Source of the DNA: Saccharothrix luteola
GTDB lineage: Bacteria; Actinomycetota; Actinomycetes; Mycobacteriales; Pseudonocardiaceae
DNA: 64,000 nt
Assembly: GCF_020859565.1 (NCBI RefSeq)
Contig: NZ_JAJHUO010000020.1
Location: forward strand, 62,001 to 126,000
Direction of reading: 5' to 3'
Both the position numbers and the translations under genes were made by a program. The notes under the pieces were generated by a model. That model saw nothing but the letters and a program-made list of their open reading frames with translations, was not told the DNA's origin and made no database searches. Positions 1-7,698 of the stretch are shown here, piece by piece (the stretch's first letter is position 1; every line of letters starts with the position of its first letter).

Positions 1-995
1 GCTGGGAGCACGCGGCGATCCGGATGCTGCCGACCGGCAAGGTCGAGCTGATCACCGGCACCTCGCCGCACGGCCAGGGCCACGTGACGGCGTGGAGCCA
101 GATCGTGGCCGACCGGCTCGGCGTGCCGTTCGAGGACGTCGAGGTGCTGCACGGCGACACGCGCGTGTCGCACCGCGGCATGGACAGCTACGGCTCGCGG
201 TCGCTGGCCGTCGGCGGCGTGGCCGTGGTGCTGGCCGCGGACAAGGTGCTGGCGAAGGCGCGCACGGTCGCCGCGCACCTGATGGAGGTCGCCGAGGACG
301 ACGTCGAGTTCACCGCCGGCACGTTCTCCGTGCGCGGCACGTCCACGACCATGGCCCTCGGCGACGTGGTGGTGGCCGCGCACGTGGCGCACAACCTGCC
401 CGACGGCGTGGAGCCCGGCCTGGACGCCGAGGCCACGTTCGACCCGGAGAACTTCTCCTACCCGCACGGCACGCACCTGTGCGCCACCGAGGTCGACACG
501 CAGACCGGCGCGGTGAAGATCCGCTCGTACGTGTGCGTGGACGACGTCGGCAAGGTGGTCAACCCGATGATCGTGGAGGGCCAGGTGCACGGCGGCCTGG
601 CGCAGGGCATCGCGCAGGCCCTGTACGAGGAGGCGGTGCACGACGAGAGCGGCACGCTCACCACGGCCACCTTCGCCGACTACCTGCTGCCGTCCGCGGT
701 CGACCTGCCGCACTTCACCACCGACCGCACCGAGACGCCATCGACCACCAACCCGCTGGGCGTGAAGGGCGTCGGCGAGGCGGGCACGATCGCGTCCACG
801 CCCGCCGTGGTCAACTCGATCGTCGACGCCGTGCGGCACATGGGCGTCACCGAGGTGGAGATGCCGTGCACCCCGATGCGGGTCTGGAAGGCGATCCACG
901 GCCGCGGTGACGGCGTGCCGACGACACCCGGCGCGGGCGGCGGCCTCGGTTCGCTCGACTCGCGCGCCGCCGACGAGCGGGGAGGTGCGGAATGA
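1..995 (+). CDS. Molybdopterin-binding large subunit, CO/xanthine dehydrogenase family (5' end missing)
   Basis: The window opens inside this gene; the first full codon is at base 3 and about 330 C-terminal residues are present. Family members hold the molybdopterin cytosine dinucleotide cofactor and the active site of CO dehydrogenases, xanthine dehydrogenases and aldehyde oxidases. Visible marks are SPHGQGHVTAWSQ near visible residue 20, a CATEVDTQTGAVKI stretch, and GVKGVGEAGT near the C terminus, which carries the glutamate conserved as the catalytic base. The loop that separates true form I CO dehydrogenase (AYxCSFR) from its relatives lies upstream of the window, so the substrate cannot be named. 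The stop overlaps the next start (ATGA), so the subunits are translationally coupled. The iron-sulfur subunit is not in the window and may lie upstream. Confidence 0.9.
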   Translation, partial: WEHAAIRMLPTGKVELITGTSPHGQGHVTAWSQIVADRLGVPFEDVEVLHGDTRVSHRGMDSYGSRSLAVGGVAVVLAADKVLAKARTVAAHLMEVAEDDVEFTAGTFSVRGTSTTMALGDVVVAAHVAHNLPDGVEPGLDAEATFDPENFSYPHGTHLCATEVDTQTGAVKIRSYVCVDDVGKVVNPMIVEGQVHGGLAQGIAQALYEEAVHDESGTLTTATFADYLLPSAVDLPHFTTDRTETPSTTNPLGVKGVGEAGTIASTPAVVNSIVDAVRHMGVTEVEMPCTPMRVWKAIHGRGDGVPTTPGAGGGLGSLDSRAADERGGAE

Positions 996-1846
996 TCCCG
1001 GCCGAGTTCGACTACGTCGCGCCCACCACGGTGGACGAGGCGGTGCGCGCGCTCGCCGCCGGCGGCGAGGACGCCAAGGTGATGGCGGGCGGGCAGAGCC
1101 TCATCCCGGTGCTGCGGATGCGGCTGGCCGTGCCGACCGTGGTGGTCGACCTGTCCGGGCTGACCGAGCTGACCGGCGTGCACGACGACGGCGACTCGCT
1201 GCGCATCGGCGCCATGACCACGCACTACGAGGTGCAGCGCGACCCGTTGGTGCGCGAGCACGCGGAGCTGCTGCGGCTGGCCACGGACACCGTCGCCGAC
1301 CCGCAGGTGCGGCACCGGGGCACGTTCGGCGGCTCGCTCGCCCACGCCGACCCGGCGGGCGACCTGCTCGCGCCCGCGTTGGCGCTGGACGCCGTGATGG
1401 TGTGCGCCGGGCCCGGCGGCACGCGCGAGGTGCCCGCGGCGGAGTTCTTCGTCGACTACTTCACCACCGCGCTGGCGCCCGACGAGCTGCTCACCCACGT
1501 CAAGGTGCCCAAGCTGACCGGCTGGGGCGCGCACTACGAGAAGTTCAACCGCGTCGCGCAGGCGTGGTCGATCGTGGGCGTGGCCGCCGCGGTGCGGGTG
1601 TCCGAGGGCCGGATCGCCGCCGCGCGGGTCGGCCTGACCAACATGGGTTCGACCCCGGTGCGGGCCCGCGGCGTGGAGGAAGCGCTGGTCGGGCAGCCCG
1701 CGACGGCCGAGGCGATCACGTCGGCGGCCACCCGTGCCGCCGAGGGTGCCGACCCGCCGAGCGACGGCAACGCCGACGCCGAGTACCGGTCGCACCTGGC
1801 CCGCGTGCTCACCGAGCGGGCGGTGACGGCCGCGGTGAGCGCATGA
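992..1846 (+). CDS. FAD-binding medium subunit of the molybdenum hydroxylase
   Basis: A 284-residue protein of the usual length for the FAD subunit (CoxM/XdhB type), which passes electrons from the molybdenum and iron-sulfur centres to the acceptor. It shows the two flavin-binding signatures of the family: AGGQSLIP at about residues 32-39 and TFGGSLAHADPAGD at about 110-123. It overlaps the large subunit gene by ATGA and the following CoxG-like gene by another ATGA, so all three are probably made from one transcript. The family assignment is firm. Which hydroxylase this is (CO, carbon-nitrogen heterocycle or aldehyde) cannot be read from this subunit. Confidence 0.92.
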   Translation: MIPAEFDYVAPTTVDEAVRALAAGGEDAKVMAGGQSLIPVLRMRLAVPTVVVDLSGLTELTGVHDDGDSLRIGAMTTHYEVQRDPLVREHAELLRLATDTVADPQVRHRGTFGGSLAHADPAGDLLAPALALDAVMVCAGPGGTREVPAAEFFVDYFTTALAPDELLTHVKVPKLTGWGAHYEKFNRVAQAWSIVGVAAAVRVSEGRIAAARVGLTNMGSTPVRARGVEEALVGQPATAEAITSAATRAAEGADPPSDGNADAEYRSHLARVLTERAVTAAVSA

Positions 1847-2469
1847 AGCTCGAGCACCGGTTCGCCGTCCCCGCGCCCGTGCCGGACGTGTGGGCGGCGC
1901 TGCTCGACCCGGAGAAGGTGGCGCCGTGCATGCCGGGCGCCACCCTCACCGGGGTCGACGGGCGGAAGTTCACCGGCACGGTCAAGGTCAAGCTCGGGCC
2001 CGTCACGCTGGTGTACAAGGGGGCCGGCGAGTTCACCTCCGTGGACGAGCGGGTGCACGCGGCCGTGCTGAAGGCGTCCGGCAAGGACACCAGGGGCAAC
2101 GGCACCGCGTCCGCCTCCGTGTCCGTGGCGCTGGTGTCGGCCTCGGACGGCACCGAGGTGTCCGTGGTCACGGACCTGAACGTCACCGGCCGTCCGGCCC
2201 AGTTCGGCCGGGGTCTGATCAGCGAGGTCAGCGGCAGGATCATCGGCGAGTTCGCGGAATGCCTGGCGACGCGGCTCGCGCCGGCGGAAGCTGAGGAGGT
2301 GACTGGAACCGAGACCGCCGCCAAGCCGCACCTGCGCGCCGTGCCCGACGAGCCGATCGACCTGGTCGACGCGGCGGGCGCGCCCGTGCTCAAGCGGGTG
2401 CTGCCGGTCGTGGCCGGGCTGCTGGCGGTGGCGCTGCTGGTGCGCGGGCTCCGCGGGCGGCACCGCTGA
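1843..2469 (+). CDS. CoxG-like SRPBCC protein with C-terminal membrane anchor
   Basis: A 208-residue protein. Residues 1-150 are a CoxG/SRPBCC helix-grip domain (MKLEHRFAVPAP, PCMPGATL, GPVTLVYKGAGEF, NVTGRPAQFGRG). A charged linker follows, then a single hydrophobic segment at about 182-200 ending in basic residues. CoxG proteins are encoded with CO dehydrogenase-type hydroxylases and are reported to help attach the enzyme to the membrane; the tail anchor fits that role. The start is fixed by the ATGA overlap with the FAD-subunit gene. The stop overlaps a possible CTG start of the next gene. Confidence 0.88.
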   Translation: MKLEHRFAVPAPVPDVWAALLDPEKVAPCMPGATLTGVDGRKFTGTVKVKLGPVTLVYKGAGEFTSVDERVHAAVLKASGKDTRGNGTASASVSVALVSASDGTEVSVVTDLNVTGRPAQFGRGLISEVSGRIIGEFAECLATRLAPAEAEEVTGTETAAKPHLRAVPDEPIDLVDAAGAPVLKRVLPVVAGLLAVALLVRGLRGRHR

Positions 2470-3563
2470 ACGCGCGCGGCGGGCGATCGGTCCTCGGGCT
2501 GGTCGCCTGCCTCTGCCTGCTCGCGGCGTGCACCGGGTCGCCGGTGGTGATCACGACCGCGCGGCACGCGCCCGCGACGTCGTCGGTCGCGCCCGAGCCG
2601 CCGTCGTTCACCCTGGCCGCGGGCGGTGACATCCTCATCCACCCGGCGCTGACCGAGCAGGCCGACGCCGACGGCGCGCGCAACTTCGTGCCGCTGCTGG
2701 AGGGGCTGCGCGAGGCGATCGACGCCGACGTGTCGATCTGCCACCTGGAGACGCCGCTGTCCGCGCCCGGCGCGCCGACCTACGGGTACCCGGCGTTCAG
2801 CGCGCCGCCGGAGGTCGCGTCGGCGTTGAAGGAGATCGGCTACGACAGCTGCTCCACCTCGTCCAACCACACCCTCGACCGGGGCGCGCCGGCGATCAGG
2901 ACGACGCTGGACGTGATGGACGCGGCAGGGCTGAAGCACACCGGCTCGTTCCGCTCGCCGGAGGAGTCCGCGACCCCGTTGCTGCTGGACGTGGGCGGGG
3001 TGAAGGTCGGGCACATCGCGTTCACGTACGGGTTCAACGGCATCCCGCTGCCGCAGCCGTGGATGGCGAACCAGCTGTCCACGGAGGGCGTGCTGGCGGC
3101 GGCGCGCGCGGCTCGCGCGGCCGGCGCGGAGGTCGTGGTGGCGAGCCTGCACTGGGGCAACGAGTACCAGCACGAGGCCACGCCGCAGCAGCGGGAGATG
3201 GCGCGGGCCGTCCTCGCCGACCCCGCGGTGGACCTGATCATCGGCACGCACGTGCACGCCGTGCAGCCGATCGAGCAGATCGGCGGCAAGTGGGTCGTCT
3301 ACGGCATGGGCAACGAGGTGGCCCGCCACTCCGAGCCGCGCGGCATCACGGAGGAGGGCATCGTCACCCGCTTCAAGTTCGTGAAGGGCCCGTCCGGCTG
3401 GGCGGTCCAGGAGGCGTCCTACGTCCCGACCCTGGTCGAGTTCGGCCCACCGATCCGCGTGGTCGACCTGACCCGGGCGCCCGCCAACCCCCGCCGCACC
3501 GAAGCGCTGAACCGCACCGACGGCATCGTGCGCAGCCTGGGCTCCACCATCGCCCACCCGTGA
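2466..3563 (+). CDS. CapA-family lipoprotein (metallophosphoesterase-like), probable CTG start
   Basis: The body matches the CapA/poly-gamma-glutamate capsule family, a calcineurin-like fold: LAAGGDILIHP, a following ICHLETPLS, SSNHTLDRG, SLHWGNEYQ and GTHVHAVQPIE. No ATG or GTG occurs in frame before 2544, and starting there would cut off the export signal. Reading on upstream from that point gives basic residues, a hydrophobic stretch and the lipobox LLAAC just before TGSPV, an intact lipoprotein signal peptide. The only start that fits is CTG at 2466, which overlaps the preceding TGA as CTGA, giving 365 residues. I infer a CTG start with translational coupling. The 3' end (from 3469) recurs as a second copy at 4542-4641. 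Its role is probably at the cell surface; the substrate is unknown. Confidence 0.85.
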   Translation: MNARGGRSVLGLVACLCLLAACTGSPVVITTARHAPATSSVAPEPPSFTLAAGGDILIHPALTEQADADGARNFVPLLEGLREAIDADVSICHLETPLSAPGAPTYGYPAFSAPPEVASALKEIGYDSCSTSSNHTLDRGAPAIRTTLDVMDAAGLKHTGSFRSPEESATPLLLDVGGVKVGHIAFTYGFNGIPLPQPWMANQLSTEGVLAAARAARAAGAEVVVASLHWGNEYQHEATPQQREMARAVLADPAVDLIIGTHVHAVQPIEQIGGKWVVYGMGNEVARHSEPRGITEEGIVTRFKFVKGPSGWAVQEASYVPTLVEFGPPIRVVDLTRAPANPRRTEALNRTDGIVRSLGSTIAHP

Positions 3564-3569
3564 GCGGAC
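3469..3569 (+). repeat. Direct repeat, copy A (3' end of the capA-family gene)
   Basis: This 101-bp stretch covers the last 31 codons of the CapA-family gene and its stop. It recurs at 4542-4641 with only three or four differences: one base missing and two or three substitutions. The two copies bracket a decayed toxin-antitoxin pair, so the island was probably joined to this gene by duplication of its 3' end. Copy A is in frame with the intact gene. Confidence 0.9.
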
Positions 3570-3660
3570 AGGTCCCCTCCTACGGGTGACCGTCGGACAC
3601 GGCCCGGCCCCACCGGTCCAGCCGTAGGATCACGTCGGTGAGCGCCGGAGGGGTGACGTC

Positions 3661-4171
3661 GTGGTCGACAGGTTCCGCGACCCGCTGCTGACCACGAAGG
3701 AGACCTCCCGCCACCTCCTGATCCCGCAGAGGACGTTGAACAACTGGTCGGCCGAAGAGGCAGGCGGCGCGCCCTTGGTGCACCGGGTCGCCCCGGAGCG
3801 CCGGGGTTGGCCGAGGGTTCCGTTCATAGCGGTGGTCGAGGCCTAACGTCCTGCGGTCGCTCCGCGATCTCGGGCTCACGAAGCGCAAGGTCAGGGACGC
3901 GGCGGCGGCGGTGCGCGGTGAGTTCGGCACGGCTTACGCCCTGGCGACGAAGAAGATCGTCACGGACGGGGTCGACATCTTCCTGGACTACGCCGACGGC
4001 GACCTGGCGCGGGTGGGGCGCGCCGGCGTCGAGCAGAACAAGGTCCCGGTCGACGCGATCGTGGAGATGTGGCTGGCGGGCGACTCGCCCAAGGACGTCG
4101 GCTACGAGTACGACCTGGACCCCGAGCAGGTCGAGGCGATCTGCCGGGCCGCGCAGCGTGTCCCGGCTTGA
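3661..4171 (+). pseudogene. VapB45-like antitoxin with DUF433 domain, frameshifted
   Basis: GTG at 3661 follows the strong ribosome site GGAGGGG. Frame 1 reads through a helix-turn-helix-like N-terminal part (LLTTKETSRHLLIPQRTLNNW) to VPFIAVVEA and stops at 3844-3846. The reading continues at once in frame 2 as NVLRSLRDLGLTKRKVRDAA and ends at 4171. Removing the single T at 3844 restores one reading frame of about 169 residues. The C-terminal part (GVEQNKVPVDAIVEMWLAG, SPKDVGYEYDLDPEQVEA) is a DUF433 domain, as in the antitoxin I recall as VapB45 of M. tuberculosis. I infer a recently inactivated antitoxin or a sequencing error. It overlaps the toxin start by 14 bases. Confidence 0.75.
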
Positions 4172-4544
4172 GTTCCTCCTCGATCGCGGTCTCGGCCGGG
4201 GCGTGGCGGACGGCCTGCGCGCGCGGCTGGCTGGTGCACCGCATAGCCGATCACTTCCCCGACGACGCCCAGCACGTCGCGGACGAGGACTGGCTGTCCC
4301 ACGGGTTGGAACGCGGTGGGTGCCGCTGTGCAAGGACGGCCGGATCAAGGGCCGGCACCACGAGCGCGAGCCGCTGGTCGTCCACTCGGCGGTGCTCTTC
4401 CACCTCGACAACCAGCAACTCCGCCGCGACGAGATGGTTGCCCGCTTCCAGCGGGTGAGGTCGGCGATCGACCACGCCGTGGCACGCGGCGGACCGGCCG
4501 TCTACGCGATCGGCGACTCGGGTATCCGGCGAACCTGGCCGTGA
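4158..4544 (+). pseudogene. VapC45-like PIN-domain toxin with two compensating frameshifts
   Basis: GTG at 4158 begins SRLEFLLDRGLGRGVADGLR in frame 3, typical of the VapC45/DUF5615 PIN-like RNase fold. After about base 4220 the family-like sequence (GWLVHRIADHFPDDAQ, VADEDWLSHGLERG) is only readable in frame 1. From about 4313 it returns to frame 3 as WVPLCKDGRIKG and runs to TGA 4542-4544. One extra base near 4220 and one missing base near 4313 cancel out, so the frame stays open but some 30 residues in the middle, including the acidic DEDW segment, are scrambled. The product should be inactive. Together with the broken antitoxin this is a dead toxin-antitoxin module. The stop falls exactly where repeat copy B begins. 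Confidence 0.72.
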
Positions 4545-4641
4545 CCCGGGCGCCCGCCGACCCCGCCGCACCGAAGCGCTGAACCGCACCGACGGCATCG
4601 TGCGCAGCCTGGGCTCCACCATCGCCGACCCGTGAGCGGAC
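4542..4641 (+). repeat. Direct repeat, copy B (decayed copy of the capA 3' end)
   Basis: Near-identical to 3469-3569 but lacking one base in the CCAACCCCC run, so the old reading frame now ends early. It lies immediately after the toxin stop codon. A duplicated gene end on each side of a foreign module is what integration or an unequal recombination event would leave. No inverted repeats or transposase were seen at the borders. Confidence 0.88.
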
Positions 4642-4793
4642 CCGGCGAGTCGTAACGCTCCGAAACCGTTGGGGCGAAAAGGAAAGCCACTTGTCACCCA
4701 CTCAGTTATTACCGGCCGGGATCGGCGGCCGGGCACAGACGGACGAGCCCGCCTGTGTTGCACTCGATGGGCGAACACTCACGGGCAGCCACT

Positions 4794-4807
4794 ACGACGA
4801 ACGTCGT
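4794..4807. promoter_or_regulatory. Inverted repeat ahead of the small-peptide operon
   Basis: ACGACG-AA-CGTCGT is a perfect 6+6 inverted repeat 26 bp upstream of the peptide start codon and just before its ribosome site. It could be an operator for the operon at 4834-7689, but no regulator gene is adjacent. This is a suggestion from position and symmetry only. Confidence 0.35.
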
Positions 4808-4833
4808 GACGCCCACGGTGGAGGGAGGCTCCA

Positions 4834-5016
4834 ATGTCTGTTCACACCTTCGTCCGGCCGGTCGCCGCGCCGGCGGACCTGGCGGAACTCAGCACGCTCG
4901 TGGCCGAGCCCGAGTCCACGATCGGCGACCCGCCGCTGCCCGAGCCGAACGCGGCGGGCGCGCTCCTGCTCGGCCTGCTGATCTCGCCCCCGACGCCGAA
5001 GGAGCCGCGGAAGTAG
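4834..5016 (+). CDS. 60-residue peptide, first gene of an unknown four-gene operon
   Basis: ATG at 4834 is preceded by a very strong ribosome site (GGAGGGAGG, 6 nt spacing), stronger than any other in the region. The peptide is acidic in the middle (LAELSTLVAEPESTIGD), then proline-rich (PPLPEPN), then has a short hydrophobic run AAGALLLGLLI and a basic tail PPTPKEPRK. It has no cysteine. No family was recognised. The next gene starts 50 bp downstream with its own ribosome site, and the rest of the operon is overlapped. A highly translated small peptide ahead of unknown proteins and a serine hydrolase resembles the layout of a ribosomally made, processed peptide, but it could equally be a small membrane or regulatory protein. 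Confidence 0.7.
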   Translation: MSVHTFVRPVAAPADLAELSTLVAEPESTIGDPPLPEPNAAGALLLGLLISPPTPKEPRK

Positions 5017-5066
5017 CCACCTGCCGCCCGGGGCCGGGCGGATGTGATCGGTGACGGGAGGGACCT

Positions 5067-5759
5067 GTGGACGCGTCGTCCTGCGCGCGTGACGCCGCCG
5101 ACCTGGCCGGTCGGGTGCTCGGCGCACTGCGCGGCGGTGGCGGCGCGGACCTGGCCGATTTCCTCGACTCGTGCGCCGACACGACCGCCGGCCTCGGTGC
5201 GGTGCGGCTGGTGGGCGCGGACGTCTTCCTGCCGCACGTGGTGCTGGACCACCCGCTGACCGACCGGGACGCCGAGGTGGTCGCCGCGTCCTTCACCGTC
5301 TTCCCGCCGGTCACCGCGCCGGTCGCGAACGAGCAGCGGGTGATGGCCTGGCACGACTGGTCCACCGTCCGGCTGCTGGCGCGCTTCACCGGCGACGCGC
5401 CCGTCACGACGCCGGACGACCCGGCCGTCGTGCTGGGCCCGGCCGAGGACTGGCCGCGCTGGTCGGTCGTGGTGGCCCAGTTGTCAGCGCTGGCGCACCC
5501 CGGCGCGACCGGCCCCGTGGTGGACGCGGTCGCGGCGCGGCCCCTGGCGCTGTGCCGGGGCGTCGTCCGGACCGTGCTGCGCCGCGACTTCGCCACCGCG
5601 AGCCGCCTGACCCGCTGGGTGGCCCTGGTGCACGCGGGCGGTGCCCGGCTGCCGGTGGACCCGGTGCTCCTGGTCGAGCACGTCGGGTCGCGACTCGGCG
5701 CGGAGCCGCGCCGGCTGCTGGACCTGGCCGTGGCCCGCCACCTGCTGGAGGCACCGTGA
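5067..5759 (+). CDS. Unrecognised 230-residue protein of the peptide operon
   Basis: GTG at 5067 has a good ribosome site (GGGAGGGA). The protein has no signal peptide or membrane segment and I do not recognise its family. It is alanine/valine-rich and looks helical. A central tract rich in conserved-looking aromatic and acidic residues reads LDHPLTDRDAEVVAASF and then QRVMAWHDWSTVRLL, and the C terminus is helical (RRLLDLAVARHLLEAP). The stop overlaps the next gene's start as GTGA, so the two products are made together, perhaps as partners. Homology search of this protein with its neighbour would be the way to assign it. Confidence 0.75.
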   Translation: MDASSCARDAADLAGRVLGALRGGGGADLADFLDSCADTTAGLGAVRLVGADVFLPHVVLDHPLTDRDAEVVAASFTVFPPVTAPVANEQRVMAWHDWSTVRLLARFTGDAPVTTPDDPAVVLGPAEDWPRWSVVVAQLSALAHPGATGPVVDAVAARPLALCRGVVRTVLRRDFATASRLTRWVALVHAGGARLPVDPVLLVEHVGSRLGAEPRRLLDLAVARHLLEAP

Positions 5760-6661
5760 AGAGCGTGGTCCACCTCGCCCACACCGTGACGGCGGGCGCG
5801 CTGGGCTGGTTGCACGCCAACCGCGAGCTGGGCGCGTTCGAGGACGACGCCACCGCGGACCTGGACGAGCCGGACGGCGTCTACAAGCCGCTGTGCGAGC
5901 TGGCGCTCGCGTCGTCGCTGGTGCTGCGCGAAGGCGTGGCCGGCACGGCGGAGCTGAGGGCGGCGCGCGAGCTGGTCGAGTTCTCGTGGCGGCAACTGCG
6001 CGAGGGCGACCTGCTCTACGAGCGCCAACTGCGCCACGCCCTGCTCACCGACCCGCTGGAGACCTACGTCCACCACGCCCGCAGCGGCTTGCGCCACGAG
6101 GCGCTGGAGCGGGCCGTCGTCCAGGGCTCGGCCGCGGACGTCATGACCGAGGTGCTGCCCAACCGGCGGCTGGCCGTGGCGAACGCGCACCGCGTGGTGG
6201 GCGTGCGGCGGGACGACGACCTCCTCGGCATGCTCCGGCAGACCTGGCTGGGCCGCACGCCGCAGCCCTGGGCGCTGGACTGGCACACCGCCTACTACAT
6301 GACCCACACCGTCTTCCACCTCACCGACTGGGGCGCGCTGCCCGGGCAGCTGCCCGCCGACGTGGTCGAGTACCTGGAGAACTGGCTGCCGGTGTGGTTC
6401 GCGGTGTGGGCGGAGGCGGCGCAGTGGGACCTGCTCGGCGAGCTGCTGATCGTGGGGGCGTGCCTGCCCGAGCCGCGGTGCGACCGGGCGGAGTGGGAGC
6501 TGGTGGCGGGCGCCCAGCACGCCGACGGTCTCGTGCCGCGGGACGCCGAACCCGTCGACGACGACCCGCGCGTGCGCTTCCTCGACCACCAGCACACCGC
6601 CGTGGTGGCCACCATCGCGGGGACGCTGGCCACGTCCCGGCTGCTCGGCGGGAGCACGTGA
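5756..6661 (+). CDS. Unrecognised 301-residue protein (possibly DUF6895-like) of the peptide operon
   Basis: The start GTG overlaps the previous stop, and the stop overlaps the next start (GTGA on both sides). The sequence is helix-rich and probably cytoplasmic. It carries distinctive conserved-looking motifs: HANRELGAFEDDATADLDEP near 20-40, YYMTHTVFHLTDWG near residue 180 and FLDHQHTAVVATIAG near 275. The histidine/aspartate pattern suggests a binding or catalytic pocket in an alpha-alpha barrel. From memory the TH..F..TDWG motif recalls the actinobacterial DUF6895 family, but I am not certain and no function is known to me. It is encoded between another unknown protein and a serine hydrolase. 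Confidence 0.72.
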   Translation: MKSVVHLAHTVTAGALGWLHANRELGAFEDDATADLDEPDGVYKPLCELALASSLVLREGVAGTAELRAARELVEFSWRQLREGDLLYERQLRHALLTDPLETYVHHARSGLRHEALERAVVQGSAADVMTEVLPNRRLAVANAHRVVGVRRDDDLLGMLRQTWLGRTPQPWALDWHTAYYMTHTVFHLTDWGALPGQLPADVVEYLENWLPVWFAVWAEAAQWDLLGELLIVGACLPEPRCDRAEWELVAGAQHADGLVPRDAEPVDDDPRVRFLDHQHTAVVATIAGTLATSRLLGGST

Positions 6662-7689
6662 AGGACCTCGTCGCGCACCTGCCGGCCGCCGTGCGCGACG
6701 CCACGGGGGTCGCGGTCGCCCTCCGGGAGGGCAGCCGTGAGCTGGTCCTGGTCGGTGGGACGACCGGTGGGCGCGACCCGCGGCCCGTGACCGGGCGGAC
6801 CCGCTTCGAGCTCGGCTCGCTGACCAAGACGTTCACCGGTCTGCTGCTGGCCGACATGGTCGACCGGGGCGAGGTGCGACCGACCGATCCCGTGCTGCGC
6901 CACCTGCCGTTCGGGGCGGCACCCCACCTGGGTCCCGAGGTCACGTTGGAGGGCCTGGCCACCCACACCTCCGGGCTGCCGCGCCTGCCGCCCGGGCTCC
7001 GTCGCCTGGCGGTGCGGCGCTGGCGCACCAACCCCTACCGCGATTTCACCGGCGACGACTTCGCCGCCGCCTTGCTCCGCACCAGGGGCCGAACGCCCGG
7101 CGCGTACCGCTACTCGAACCTGGGCGTCGCCCTGCTCGGTGAGGCCCTGTCCCGCGCGGCCGGGAGGCCTTACGCCGAACTGCTGGCCGAGCGCGTGCTG
7201 CGCCCACTGGGCCTGACCGACACCGACTGCTCGCCGTCCGCGCAGGTCACGGGCCACCTGCGCGGACGTCCTCGACCGCCGTGGGAGATGCCCGGCATGC
7301 CCGCCGCGGGCGCCCTGCGCTCGTCGGCGGTCGACGTGCTGCGCTACCTGACCGCCCACCTGCCCCCGCCGACCGGACCGCTGGCGAGGGCCTGCGCCGA
7401 CGTGGCCCGACCCCGTGCGTCGGCACGCGACCACGACGTGTGCCTGGTCTGGAACCTGCGTCGCCGAGCCGGCCGGGAACTGCTGTTCCACTCCGGCGGC
7501 ACGCGCGGCTGCACCGCGTTCGCCGCCTTCAGCCCCGGCGCCGGCACCGCGTTCGTGGCCCTGGCCAACGCCGGCTGGACCGTGGACAGCACGTTCGTGC
7601 ACCGTTCCTACGAAGCCGCCTGGTCACTGGTCGAGCGCGCCGCGAGTCGACCCTCCAGGCCCCTCGTGTCGAACACCCAGGACCCCTGA
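6658..7689 (+). CDS. Serine hydrolase of the beta-lactamase (class C/PBP) family, cytoplasmic
   Basis: A 343-residue protein with the three active-site elements of the serine beta-lactamase/penicillin-binding fold: SLTK at about residues 54-57 (nucleophile serine and base lysine), YSN in YRYSNLGVALLGE near 150, and HSGG (the KTG equivalent) near 277. Relatives include carboxypeptidases, esterases and amide-bond hydrolases or ligases. There is no signal peptide, unlike cell-wall enzymes and antibiotic-resistance lactamases, so it should act inside the cell. It is the last gene of the operon that starts at 4834 and overlaps the preceding gene by GTGA. In context it may cut or acylate the peptide or a product of its neighbours; that is inference. 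Nine bases separate it from the convergent menC. Confidence 0.88.
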   Translation: MKDLVAHLPAAVRDATGVAVALREGSRELVLVGGTTGGRDPRPVTGRTRFELGSLTKTFTGLLLADMVDRGEVRPTDPVLRHLPFGAAPHLGPEVTLEGLATHTSGLPRLPPGLRRLAVRRWRTNPYRDFTGDDFAAALLRTRGRTPGAYRYSNLGVALLGEALSRAAGRPYAELLAERVLRPLGLTDTDCSPSAQVTGHLRGRPRPPWEMPGMPAAGALRSSAVDVLRYLTAHLPPPTGPLARACADVARPRASARDHDVCLVWNLRRRAGRELLFHSGGTRGCTAFAAFSPGAGTAFVALANAGWTVDSTFVHRSYEAAWSLVERAASRPSRPLVSNTQDP

Positions 7690-7698
7690 ACCCACCAC

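Noticed and set aside
1..995. Calling the hydroxylase a true aerobic CO dehydrogenase
   Set aside because: The loop that defines CO dehydrogenase (AYxCSFR) is outside the window and the family is broad.
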